Source: Microbacterium oleivorans (GTDB lineage Bacteria; Actinomycetota; Actinomycetes; Actinomycetales; Microbacteriaceae). From it: a stretch of 64,000 nt of DNA. Shown piece by piece: positions 36,284 to 44,270 of the stretch. Position 1 is the first letter of the stretch, and every line of letters starts with the position of its first letter. The notes under the pieces are model-generated. The model was given only the letters and a program-made list of their open reading frames with translations, did not search any database and had not been told where the DNA came from. The DNA is taken from the NCBI RefSeq assembly GCF_001644225.1, contig NZ_LSTV01000005.1, forward strand, positions 88,387 to 152,386. Reading direction: 5' to 3'. The translations under genes were made by a program, and so were the position numbers.

Positions 36284-37944
36284 GTGCGAAGCGCGCTCCC
36301 GCCGCGCCGCCGCAGCTCCCCGGTTTCTCGTACGTCCAGGTCCTCGGCTCCGGCGGCTTCGCCGACGTGTACCTGTACGAGCAGGCCCTGCCGCGCCGCC
36401 GCGTGGCGGTGAAGGTGCTCCTCGCCGAGAAGATGACCAGCGGTGCCGTCGAGCAGTTCCAAGCCGAGGCGAACGTCATGGCGATGCTCTCGACGCATCC
36501 CGCCATTGTCACGATCTACCAGGCCGGAGTGGCCGACGACGGCCGGTCGTACCTCGTCATGGAGTACTGCTCCAAGCCGAATCTGCAGGTGCGCGCCCGC
36601 TCGGCGCCCATCTCGGTCGCCGAGGCGCTGCGTGTCGGCATCCAGGTGGCCGCCGCGGTCGAGACGGCCCACCGCGCCGGCATCCTGCACCGCGACATCA
36701 AGCCCGCGAACATCCTGGTCACCGAGTACAACCGCCCCGCTCTGACCGACTTCGGCATCGCAACGACCGCCGATGGCCGCGATCCTTCGGCGGGGATGTC
36801 GATCCCGTGGTCGCCGCCGGAATCCTTCGCCGACAACCCCGAGTTCACGGTGCAGTCCGACGTGTGGGCGCTGGGCGCCACTGTCTTCAACCTGCTCGCC
36901 GGCCGCTCGCCCTTCGAGGTGCCCGGCGGTCGCAACGGCGGCGCCGACCTGATCCGCCGGATCGAATCCGAGCCGCTGGCGCGGCTGGAGCGACCCGACG
37001 CGCCCGCGTCGCTCTTCCAGGTGCTCGAGCGGTCGATGGCCAAGCGCCCGGTGGACCGGTTCGAGTCGGCCGTGGCCTTCGCCCGCGCGCTGCAGAAGGT
37101 GCAGATCGAGCTCGCGCACTCGGTCACCCCGATCGACATCCTCGACGATGCGCCGCCCGTCGAGGAGCAGGAGGAGGACGGCGAGCTCACGCGCGTGCGG
37201 GGCATCGTCAGCATCGATCCGCACACCGCTCCGGCCGCGGGCCCCACGTGGGAGCGTTCGGCTCTCGCCGCCGGTTTCGGGACGGGCCCCGACGCGGCGG
37301 TCCAGCGCGACACCTCGGGTTGGGCGCCCGGTGGCGCGCCCGCCGACACGGGAGCGGACGCCACCGTGCTGCGCCCGCCGACCGCCATCCCGCCGGCCGC
37401 GCCGGTGACGAGCGAGGTCGACGAGGGCACGATGTTGCGTGCCCCTCAGCGCACAGCGGCCACCCCCGCGGCGACGGGACCCGCGCCCGCGACTGACACG
37501 ACCGCGCCGCCGGCGCGCTCGCGCAAGGGGCTGTGGATCGGCCTCATCGCGGCGGCCGTCGTCGCGGTCGTCGTGGTCGGTGCGGTCCTCGTCGCCTCGG
37601 CACTGGCGCCGCCCGCCGAGGTGGCGGACCCGCAGGAGACGGCGACGACCGCCCCCGAGCCGCAGGACCCGGTGGCGGACTTCATCGCCGCGCCGGAGAA
37701 GAGCGACAACACGATCCGAGGCGGCAAGGTGATCTTCCGCTGGGTCAACCCCGATCCGCAGGAGGGCGATACCTACGTCTGGCAGCGGGTGCGGCTCGAC
37801 GGCGGCGAGGCGGCCGCCGAGAACGTCGCGGAGACGAGCGTCGTCGTTCCGCTCGACGGCGACACGCAGGTCTGCATCGACGTCAGCGTTCGGCGCGAGA
37901 ACGGCGCGACGAGCGACGCGACGCGCCTCTGCGCCTCGTCCTGA
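36280..37944 (+). CDS. Transmembrane Ser/Thr protein kinase with FN3-like outer domain
   Basis: A 554-residue Hanks-type kinase closing the operon. Glycine loop LGSGGFADV, Lys45 in VAVKVLL, Glu63, HRDIKPANIL (catalytic Asp139), DFG at 157-159, then SIPWSPPES where most kinases have an APE-type motif. A juxtamembrane linker (280-416) holds GADATVLR (Thr362) and DEGTMLR (Thr384), which resemble the threonine motifs of the FHA protein. One membrane helix (417-441) leads to an outside domain of about 110 residues that looks like FN3 and ends with a Cys pair. No PASTA repeats are present, so it is not a PknB-type muropeptide sensor. ATGA overlap fixes the start. Confidence 0.92.
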   Translation: MSAKRAPAAPPQLPGFSYVQVLGSGGFADVYLYEQALPRRRVAVKVLLAEKMTSGAVEQFQAEANVMAMLSTHPAIVTIYQAGVADDGRSYLVMEYCSKPNLQVRARSAPISVAEALRVGIQVAAAVETAHRAGILHRDIKPANILVTEYNRPALTDFGIATTADGRDPSAGMSIPWSPPESFADNPEFTVQSDVWALGATVFNLLAGRSPFEVPGGRNGGADLIRRIESEPLARLERPDAPASLFQVLERSMAKRPVDRFESAVAFARALQKVQIELAHSVTPIDILDDAPPVEEQEEDGELTRVRGIVSIDPHTAPAAGPTWERSALAAGFGTGPDAAVQRDTSGWAPGGAPADTGADATVLRPPTAIPPAAPVTSEVDEGTMLRAPQRTAATPAATGPAPATDTTAPPARSRKGLWIGLIAAAVVAVVVVGAVLVASALAPPAEVADPQETATTAPEPQDPVADFIAAPEKSDNTIRGGKVIFRWVNPDPQEGDTYVWQRVRLDGGEAAAENVAETSVVVPLDGDTQVCIDVSVRRENGATSDATRLCASS

Positions 37945-37945
37945 G

Positions 37946-37961
37946 GGGGCGGATCAGCCCC
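37946..37961. terminator. Short convergent terminator-like hairpin
   Basis: GGGGC and GCCCC flank a six-base loop between the converging stop codons of the kinase and the resolvase-like gene. The stem is only five base pairs and includes the last codon of the resolvase-like gene, so its function is uncertain. Confidence 0.35.
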
Positions 37962-38412
37962 GGTCGAGAACCTTCACGATCACAGACCGACGGCGCAGCT
38001 CCGCGATCGTCCGGGTCTCCTCGTGCGCGTCGCGCCCGAGCGCCTTCACGTCGGTGACGACGAGGACGTCCCCGGCGCCGAGGCGGCCGAAAAGTCGCGT
38101 GAGCCGGTCCTCCCACGTCTCGCCGGTCTCGGGGGCGGGATGCCGGAACCCGGCGATCGGCACCCCGAACTTCGCGAGTGCCTCGCGCTGCGCGACGATG
38201 CTCGGCATGTCGGGGCGCGAGACGACGAGACCGACGAGCCGGGATCCGGCGGGCAGGGCGAGCCACCACTCGGGGCTCGGATCGACCGCGGCGAGCCCCG
38301 GGGCATCCGTCATCGGGTCGTCGGGGATCGCGATGGTGCGCGACTCGGCGTAGTCGCCGGGTGTCGGCTGGTCGGCGTGTGCGTCCACGGTGATCTCCTC
38401 GCTCGCTCCCAT
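37954..38412 (-). CDS. Stand-alone serine-resolvase-like catalytic domain
   Basis: A 152-residue protein. Residues 55-152 follow the resolvase N-terminal fold: GLVVSRPDMPSIVAQREAL has the Val-Ser of the nucleophile strand (Ser65), GDVLVVTDVKALGRDAHEE keeps one Arg (127) of the usual LDRLGR motif but has KA in place of DR, and VIVKVLDRG ends the fold. The N-terminal 50 residues are unrelated. The DNA-binding helix-turn-helix and the linker helix are absent. It may be a domesticated, non-recombining protein. No inverted repeats or transposon genes lie nearby. The ATG has no clear ribosome site. Confidence 0.65.
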   Translation of the reverse strand: MGASEEITVDAHADQPTPGDYAESRTIAIPDDPMTDAPGLAAVDPSPEWWLALPAGSRLVGLVVSRPDMPSIVAQREALAKFGVPIAGFRHPAPETGETWEDRLTRLFGRLGAGDVLVVTDVKALGRDAHEETRTIAELRRRSVIVKVLDRG

Positions 38413-38508
38413 TGTGTCCGATGACGGCGGTGCCGCGAATCCGAGCACGGTCGAGGCCGTCGCCGCAACCCGTTCCCCGCGCGGCATCGGCGGGCGTACC
38501 GTTCCGGC

Positions 38509-39378
38509 ATGACCTTCAACCCGGATGCGGACGTACGGGGCTCGCGCGCGACCCGCCGCGGCGGCCGCGGCGCCGTGATCGCCGGCGGTGCCGGTGGCGC
38601 GGGAGCCGTCGTCGTGCTGCTGCTGTTCATGTTCACGGGGCAGGACTTCAGCGGATTCCTCGGCGGGGGCGGCGGGGGTGGCACGTCCCCCGACCAGGGC
38701 GTCGTGGAGAACTGCGAGAGCGGCGCGGACGCCAACGCGAACGACGACTGCCGCCTCGACGCCGGCGAAGAGGTCATCAACACGTACTGGCAGAGCGAGC
38801 TCGAGGGCTACGAGAAGCCGCAGCTCGTGCTCGTGGTGCAGCAGGCGCAGACGCCGTGCGGCACGGCATCCAATCAGACCGGTCCGTTCTACTGCCCGAC
38901 CGATCGCACCGTCTACATCGATCCGACGTTCTGGAGCATCCTGCGCGGACAGCTCGGCGCCGAGGGCGGCGACCTCGCCCAGCTGTACGTGCTCGCCCAC
39001 GAGTACGGGCACCACGTGCAGAACCTCCTCGGCGTCTTCGAGGAGTACCCGCGCGACGGCACCGGCGAGGACAGCAACGCCGTCCGCACCGAGCTCCAGG
39101 CCGACTGCTTCGCGGGCGCCTGGACCGCCGCCGCTCCCGACCAGAAGGATGCCGAGGGTCGGCCGTTCCTCCTCGAACCCACGCAGGCGCAGATCGACGG
39201 TGCGCTGAACGCGGCCGCCGCTGTCGGCGACGACCACATCCAGCAGCAGTCCGGGCAGGTGAATCCCGAGAGCTGGACGCACGGATCGAGCGAGCAGCGG
39301 CAGCGATGGTTCATGGCCGGGTACGAGGGCGGCAGCACCGCGTGCGACACGTTCGCGGTCCCGGCGGGGGAGCTCTGA
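38509..39378 (+). CDS. YpfJ-family zinc metallopeptidase, membrane-anchored
   Basis: A 289-residue protein. A membrane helix (about residues 24-46) after a basic start is followed by a Gly-rich linker and an outside zincin domain with AHEYGHHVQ (His164, Glu165, His168) and a downstream ELQADCFAGAW that supplies the third zinc ligand. The six cysteines are spaced for disulfides. Members are called neutral zinc metallopeptidases; their substrates are not known. TACCGT lies six bases before the ATG, so the mRNA is probably leaderless. Confidence 0.9.
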   Translation: MTFNPDADVRGSRATRRGGRGAVIAGGAGGAGAVVVLLLFMFTGQDFSGFLGGGGGGGTSPDQGVVENCESGADANANDDCRLDAGEEVINTYWQSELEGYEKPQLVLVVQQAQTPCGTASNQTGPFYCPTDRTVYIDPTFWSILRGQLGAEGGDLAQLYVLAHEYGHHVQNLLGVFEEYPRDGTGEDSNAVRTELQADCFAGAWTAAAPDQKDAEGRPFLLEPTQAQIDGALNAAAAVGDDHIQQQSGQVNPESWTHGSSEQRQRWFMAGYEGGSTACDTFAVPAGEL

Positions 39379-39401
39379 GGACCGCCGGAAGCCCCGACTG
39401 C

Positions 39402-39570
39402 TAGACTGGGCGGGTTGCGGCATCCTTCCCTGGTGCCCCTCGCGTCGTAGAACGCATCATCCGCTGCCGATCCATCGATCGTCGCCGGCGACTCCTTCTC
39501 ACGGCGAACCCGTCTGCGCACTCGCACCCGGGACACCGATCCGGGCGATCACGCCCGAGTTAGCTCTCTC
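39402..39570 (+). promoter_or_regulatory. Promoter and long leader of the DEAD-box helicase gene
   Basis: TAGACT at 39402-39407 is a good -10 box and predicts a 5' leader of about 155-160 bases, unusually long for this region. Just before the start codon CGGGCG (39542-39547) and CGCCCG (39552-39557) form a perfect 6-bp hairpin with an ATCA loop; only GAGTTAGCTCTCTC lies between it and the ATG, without a strong ribosome site. The leader may respond to temperature or helicase level. Confidence 0.5.
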
Positions 39571-41112
39571 ATGACTGAACCCACGTTCGGCACGCTCGGC
39601 GTGCCCGCTCCCCTTATCGCCGCGCTCGCCGCGGAGGGCAAGACCAGCCCCTTCCCCATCCAGGTCGACACCCTGCCCGACACGCTCGCCGGGCGCGACG
39701 TCCTCGGCCGCGGCCGCACCGGCTCGGGCAAGACGCTCGCGTTCTCGATCCCGATGGTCGCGCGCCTCGGCCAGGGTCTCGCCGGTGGCACCCGTCGCCG
39801 CGGCCGCATCCTCGGTCTCGTCCTCGCTCCGACGCGCGAGCTCGCGACCCAGATCGACCGCACCCTCGCGCCGCTCGCCGCGGCCTACGGCATGAAGACC
39901 GCCACGGTCTTCGGCGGTGTGAACCAGAACCGTCAGGTCGAGGCCATCCGCGCCGGCGCCGACATCGTCGTGGCCTGCCCGGGCCGCCTCGAGGACCTCA
40001 TGCAGCAGAAGCTCGTGAGCCTGGACGCCGTCGAGATCACCGTCATCGACGAGGCCGACCACATGGCCGACCTCGGCTTCCTGCCGGGCGTCACCCGCAT
40101 CCTGAACGCGACTCCGCAGGGGGCGCAGCGCATGCTGTTCAGCGCCACGCTGGACAACGGCGTCGACAAGCTCGTGAGCCGCTTCCTGCAGAACGAGGTG
40201 CTGCACTCCGTCGACGAGGCGCACTCGCCCGTCGCCGCGATGACCCACCACGTCTTCCACGTGCCCGGCTCCGACGAGAAGAAGGAGCTCGTGCGCTTCC
40301 TCGCCTCGGGCACGGGCCGCCGCATCCTGTTCCTGCGCACCAAGCACGCCGCGAAGAAGCTCGCCAAGCAGCTGACGTCGCAGGGGATCCCCTCGGTCGA
40401 CCTGCACGGCAACCTCTCGCAGCCGCAGCGCGACCGCAACCTCGCCGCCTTCTCGGCCGGCACCGCCCGCGTGCTCGTCGCGACCGACGTCGCCGCCCGC
40501 GGTGTGCACGTCGACAACGTCGAGCTCGTCGTCCACGTCGACCCGCCCATGGAGCACAAGGCGTACCTGCACCGCTCGGGTCGCACCGCCCGAGCCGGCG
40601 CCGAGGGCGCCGTCGTCACGATCGTCCTCCCCGAGCAGCGTCGCGACGTCGACCAGCTGCTGCGCAAGGCGTCCATCTCGGTCACGCCCGAGACCGTGAC
40701 CGCGGCATCCGCGTCGGTCGTCGAGCTCGTCGGCGAGGTCGCCCCCCACGTCACGCCGGCCCCCGAGCAGCCGCAGGTCCGCGGTGGTGGGCAGAGCCAG
40801 GGCGTCAACGCGCAGCGCAAGCGCGCCGCCCGCGAGGGCCAGGGCGACCGCGGTCGCCAGGGCCAGGGCGGGGGCCGCGGGCGCGGTCAGGGTCGCAGCG
40901 CGGAGGCGGCGCGTCGCACCTCCGACGCGCCGCGTCGCGATGCTCAGCCCGCGCGCACGGCCGGTCACGGCCAGGCCGCTTCGCACGGCGCCCCGAAGGC
41001 CGCTCCGGCCGGCGGCGCGCGCCGCACCGGCCGTCGCGCCACCGGGGGCGGGTCGCTCACCGTCGGCTCGGTCGTCCGCCAGAACGGCGCCGGCCGCCGC
41101 GGCGGTCGCTGA
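39571..41112 (+). CDS. DEAD-box ATP-dependent RNA helicase (RhlE/DeaD-like)
   Basis: A 513-residue RNA helicase that remodels RNA or ribosome precursors. The core (about 1-375) has a Q-motif region, GRTGSGKT, APTRELATQ, VIDEADHMADLGF, FSATL, and HRSGRTARAG. The tail from about 395 is very basic and rich in Gly, Arg and Gln (GRQGQGGGRGRGQGR), suited to non-specific RNA binding and perhaps to phase separation. Single gene with its own promoter, a long leader and a strong terminator. Cold-shock induction is plausible from the leader but not shown. Confidence 0.94.
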   Translation: MTEPTFGTLGVPAPLIAALAAEGKTSPFPIQVDTLPDTLAGRDVLGRGRTGSGKTLAFSIPMVARLGQGLAGGTRRRGRILGLVLAPTRELATQIDRTLAPLAAAYGMKTATVFGGVNQNRQVEAIRAGADIVVACPGRLEDLMQQKLVSLDAVEITVIDEADHMADLGFLPGVTRILNATPQGAQRMLFSATLDNGVDKLVSRFLQNEVLHSVDEAHSPVAAMTHHVFHVPGSDEKKELVRFLASGTGRRILFLRTKHAAKKLAKQLTSQGIPSVDLHGNLSQPQRDRNLAAFSAGTARVLVATDVAARGVHVDNVELVVHVDPPMEHKAYLHRSGRTARAGAEGAVVTIVLPEQRRDVDQLLRKASISVTPETVTAASASVVELVGEVAPHVTPAPEQPQVRGGGQSQGVNAQRKRAAREGQGDRGRQGQGGGRGRGQGRSAEAARRTSDAPRRDAQPARTAGHGQAASHGAPKAAPAGGARRTGRRATGGGSLTVGSVVRQNGAGRRGGR

Positions 41113-41124
41113 CCTCGAACGACC

Positions 41125-41159
41125 GAGAGCCGCATCCCGTCCACCGGGGTGCGGCTCTC
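41125..41159. terminator. Strong hairpin terminator
   Basis: Bases 41125-41138 and 41146-41159 pair over 14 positions (one G-T pair) around a 7-base loop, just after the helicase stop. It also faces the convergent hypothetical gene, so it may stop transcription from both sides. No T-run follows. Confidence 0.85.
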
Positions 41160-41184
41160 GTCGTCCGTTCGGGTCGGACGTCCC

Positions 41185-41583
41185 TCAGCCCCCGGCATTC
41201 GTCGGCGGCTGGATCACGACGCCGGTGACGTCGATCGTCCGACCGGCGATGGCGGAGATGCGGAACACCGTCGCCTGGCGCGGCGTCGACACGTCGAGCG
41301 GCAGGATGACGACCTCGACGCGATGGTCGCCGACGGTCAGGATGCCGTGACCGGGTGCATCGACGAACAGCGAGTACGTGCGCGCCCGCATCGGCGGACC
41401 GCCGTCCACGGGGGTGCCGGGCTCGGGGGAGCGCGGGAAGATCCGCCGCACGGTCGGCTGCGGCCGGCCCGGGATCTGCCCGCTCTTCATCCGGAGCGGG
41501 AACAGAGCGATCACCTGTCCGACGAAGAGCTCGATGATGTCGTCGGGACCCGTCGAGGATGCAGCGTCGTCAGACGCTGCCAT
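41185..41583 (-). CDS. Hypothetical protein coupled to the cytidylyltransferase
   Basis: A 132-residue soluble protein that I do not recognise. Residues 10-60 are helical (DDIIELFVGQVIALFPL), followed by a proline-rich turn, and residues 75-132 are beta-rich (YSLFVDAPGHGILTVG, EVVILPLDVS, FRISAIAGRTIDVTGVVI). Its ATG lies two bases after the stop of the cytidylyltransferase gene (TGAGCATG), so it is probably translated by re-initiation and may work with that enzyme. Confidence 0.65.
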   Translation of the reverse strand: MAASDDAASSTGPDDIIELFVGQVIALFPLRMKSGQIPGRPQPTVRRIFPRSPEPGTPVDGGPPMRARTYSLFVDAPGHGILTVGDHRVEVVILPLDVSTPRQATVFRISAIAGRTIDVTGVVIQPPTNAGG

Positions 41584-41585
41584 GC

Positions 41586-42038
41586 TCACGCCGACTCGGA
41601 ACGGACGAGCTCGCGATCGGACGAGGCGACCTCGAGCGCGCGACGCAGCTGCGTGCTCGAGGTGTGGACGGTGTACGGGAAGTAGACGACTTCGACGCCG
41701 ACCTTCGCGAATTCGCGCTCGAGACGGTCGCCCTTCTCGGTGCCGCGCCAATCGTCACCCTTGAAGAAGTGCGTGAAACCGACCTGCCGCCACACGTCGA
41801 GCTTGTTCGGCACCGTCTCGATGTGGACGTGGTCGACGAAGCGGATGCCGCGCACGATGTCGGCGCGCTCCGACGTCGGGATGAACGGATCGACACCCTT
41901 CACCTGGTGCAGCATCTCGTCGCTGACCACCCCCGCGATGAGCAGATCGCAGTTGTCCCTGGCATGCCGAAGGATGTTCAGGTGTCCCACATGGAACAGG
42001 TCGAACGCCCCCGCGGCGTAACCGATACGCACAGTCAT
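41586..42038 (-). CDS. Cytidylyltransferase-like enzyme (TagD/glycerol-3-phosphate type)
   Basis: A 150-residue nucleotidyltransferase. It has the HxGH motif (FDLFHVGHLNIL, His16 and His19), a conserved GDDWRGT loop and TSSTQLRR near the C-terminus, equivalent to the ISTT motif. The family joins CMP to a phosphorylated alcohol, typically making CDP-glycerol for teichoic-acid-like polymers. Length and motifs fit TagD best; adenylyl-transferring relatives cannot be excluded. GGGGAGC lies upstream of the ATG, with a TAGTCT -10 box at 42110-42105. A CDP-alcohol transferase gene 2.4 kb away could use a related product. Confidence 0.85.
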   Translation of the reverse strand: MTVRIGYAAGAFDLFHVGHLNILRHARDNCDLLIAGVVSDEMLHQVKGVDPFIPTSERADIVRGIRFVDHVHIETVPNKLDVWRQVGFTHFFKGDDWRGTEKGDRLEREFAKVGVEVVYFPYTVHTSSTQLRRALEVASSDRELVRSESA

Positions 42039-42130
42039 AGCGAGCTCCCCAGCCAGCTAGATCGAGCCCCAACTCGAACCGGGCCCCCAAAGCCCGATGG
42101 GGGGAGACTACACCACGGTGGGGCGGGGCG

Positions 42131-43066
42131 TCACGACTCGTTCCGCGGCCGGTACTCGAGGTAACGGAATCCCGCGCCGCCCGCAGCCATCCCGATCCCG
42201 CGGGCCGCGAGTCTCGCGCCGCGGGCCCGGTGCACCGTCGAACGCACCACGGCGCCGAGGAGCCATCGGCCGGCGCCGGTGAGCGTGCGCGCCAGGCCGA
42301 CGGCCAACCAGCGGAGGCGGCGTCGGAGGGTGCGGACGGAGCCGTCGGTCAGTGCGATGTCGCTGCGGGCGGTCGTGGTGCCGACTCGGAACGCGCGCCG
42401 GAGGACCCAGGACGGTGTCGCGCGGTCCGCCGGTACGTGATCGGTCACCACCGCGTGGGGAGCGGCCGCGATCCGCACGCCGGCTCGGGTGAGGGCGGAC
42501 GTGAAGTGGATGTCCTCGCCGCCGGAGCGCCCGAACTCCTCGTCGAAACGGATGCCCGTCGTACGGAGCACGGACACATCGATCAGGAGATTGTTGGTCG
42601 GGGCCGCCGGCATCCGCTCGCCGTCCGCGAATCGGACGCGTCGGAAGAACCCGCCCGCCACGATCCAGGCGTCGGGAGTGACGTCGAACTCCGACTCGAC
42701 GCGACCCGAGACCAGATCCGCGGTCCCCGCCGTCCACGGCGAAATCAGCGCCTGCAGCCATCCGGCGGCGGGGACCTCGTCGTCGTCGATGAAGACGAGG
42801 GCGTCGACACCTCTGGAGATCGCTTCGTCGATCGCGGTGTTCCGGACGGCGGCGAGACCGGGGCGCGGTTCGAGCCGGTAGTGCACCCCTGCTGCGTGAG
42901 CCGGTTCAGCGGCGCTCCCCGCCGGATCGTTGTCGATCACGATGACTTCTGCGCTCAGGGGCGCCACGTCCTCCCGCTGGTCGGCGAGGGTGGTCAGCAG
43001 CCGGGCGAGTCGATCGGGCCGGCGGTAGGACGGTACGGCGATGAGGACACGCTTCGACGCGCTCAC
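42131..43066 (-). CDS. Family 2 glycosyltransferase
   Basis: A 311-residue GT-A enzyme. It opens with VLIAVPSYRRPDRLARLLTT, has EVIVIDNDPAG for nucleotide binding, and VFIDDDEVPAAGWL as the metal-binding DxD region, then GRSGGEDIHFTSALTRAG near the base site. It transfers a sugar from a nucleotide donor to a polymer or lipid acceptor. The C-terminus has a hydrophobic amphipathic stretch but no clear membrane helix. The GTG start overlaps the upstream stop (GTGA), coupling it to the next glycosyltransferase. Confidence 0.88.
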   Translation of the reverse strand: MSASKRVLIAVPSYRRPDRLARLLTTLADQREDVAPLSAEVIVIDNDPAGSAAEPAHAAGVHYRLEPRPGLAAVRNTAIDEAISRGVDALVFIDDDEVPAAGWLQALISPWTAGTADLVSGRVESEFDVTPDAWIVAGGFFRRVRFADGERMPAAPTNNLLIDVSVLRTTGIRFDEEFGRSGGEDIHFTSALTRAGVRIAAAPHAVVTDHVPADRATPSWVLRRAFRVGTTTARSDIALTDGSVRTLRRRLRWLAVGLARTLTGAGRWLLGAVVRSTVHRARGARLAARGIGMAAGGAGFRYLEYRPRNES

Positions 43067-44088
43067 GCGTGACCCCGCCGCGACCGGACCGCCCGGGCGT
43101 ACGCCTCGCGGTGACGCGCACCGACGAGCGACCACCCGCGGTCGTCCAGATCCGGGCCGGTCGCCGGAAGGGCGTTCGTCGCTTCGGCGAACGCCGCCAG
43201 GGCGTCCGCCGTGAGGTCGCCCTCGAACATCGTCACCCATCCGTCGCCGACTTCGAGGGCCAGTGCCTCATTCACGTCGTTGCGGGGCACGAGGACGGGG
43301 CGATCGAGCGAGAGCGCCGCGAGGGCCGTGCCCGAGTTGTGCATGAATCGATACGGCAGCACGATCCCCGATACGGACATCACGGCGCGGGCGAAGTCGT
43401 CCTCCGACAGGTATCGCAGGTCGACGGAGATGCGGTCGTCCGGGGACGCCAGCTCACGGATCTCGTCGGCGAGCTGCGGCGTCGAGGGATTCCCCGAGAC
43501 CCGGAGCGTCCAGTCACCGAGCCGGGATGCGGTCTCCCGGAACCGTTCGATGAGCGCTTCGACGCCCTTGTAGCGGCGCACGAGACCGACGAAACCGAGC
43601 GAGCGCGGCGCCGCCGGAACGGTCTCGAAACGGGCGAACCAGTCGCGATAGTGGCCGTGGGGAATGACGGCCGACGGGATGCCGGGGCGCACCGGCGTGG
43701 AGTCATTCAGGCGGATGTGGAAGTCCGCGCGACGGTCGATCCACCGCAACACGAAACGTTCCCAGCGCGAGTCCACGTCCGGAAGTTCGACGTTGTGCAG
43801 CGTCCGGACGATCGCGACACCGGTGAGTCGCAGTCGCGCGACGAGCACAGTGCCGAACAGTCGCCGGGCGACGCGTTTCACCGGCGTCGCTCCACCGAAA
43901 AGCGTCTCCGGCCAATGGAAATGCAGGACGTCGTACCGGCCGAGCAACGCGGTCCGACGGTCGAAACGCAGGTGCTCGAGCCCGGGTTCGGAGTCCAGCG
44001 CGGCATCCAGCATGTGGATGTAAGGATTGGACGTGAGTCGCGGTGCCCCGAAGGATTGCATCACGCGCAGGCTGTCACCGGTCGGCAT
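43063..44088 (-). CDS. Glycosyltransferase, GT-B fold
   Basis: A 341-residue protein of the GT4/GT1-like type. An N-terminal domain has YDVLHFHWPET and RTLHNVELPD; the C-terminal donor domain has LGFVGLVRRYKGVEALI, LRVSGNPSTP, and a closing GTALAALSLDRPVLVPRND in place of the usual EALA stretch. The ATG at 44088 lies seven bases after CAGACT on the minus strand, so the mRNA looks leaderless. It is the first gene of a two-gene minus-strand unit with the family 2 enzyme. Confidence 0.83.
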   Translation of the reverse strand: MPTGDSLRVMQSFGAPRLTSNPYIHMLDAALDSEPGLEHLRFDRRTALLGRYDVLHFHWPETLFGGATPVKRVARRLFGTVLVARLRLTGVAIVRTLHNVELPDVDSRWERFVLRWIDRRADFHIRLNDSTPVRPGIPSAVIPHGHYRDWFARFETVPAAPRSLGFVGLVRRYKGVEALIERFRETASRLGDWTLRVSGNPSTPQLADEIRELASPDDRISVDLRYLSEDDFARAVMSVSGIVLPYRFMHNSGTALAALSLDRPVLVPRNDVNEALALEVGDGWVTMFEGDLTADALAAFAEATNALPATGPDLDDRGWSLVGARHREAYARAVRSRRGHA

Positions 44089-44270
44089 AGCGGACAGTCT
44101 GGCAGGTCGTCGGGCAGCCTCCGCTCTGCGTGCTCGCCGCCTCCGCCATCGGCATCGAGAGGGACTGCGCCGGCGGACCCGCGAGACAACACCGGGATTG
44201 CGCGGCATACTGTCCGTGGGGATGGGCGCCTTCGGCGCCCGCGAATGTCGAGCTACTGGGGGTGGCGCGA
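44089..44270. other. Divergent intergenic region with promoter and hairpin
   Basis: Between the leaderless minus-strand glycosyltransferase and the plus-strand unit. A plus-strand TACTGT (44208-44213) is a possible -10, with GACAAC 17 bases upstream as a weak -35. A perfect hairpin follows: GGGCGCC (44224-44230), TTC loop, GGCGCCC (44234-44240). I see no other structure. Confidence 0.45.

Noticed and set aside
36280..37944. PknB-type cell-wall kinase
   Set aside because: PASTA repeats are absent and pbpA/rodA are not linked; the outer domain is FN3-like.
37954..38412. Active invertase or transposon resolvase
   Set aside because: No DNA-binding domain, incomplete active-site motif, and no inverted repeats, transposase or att-like sites nearby.
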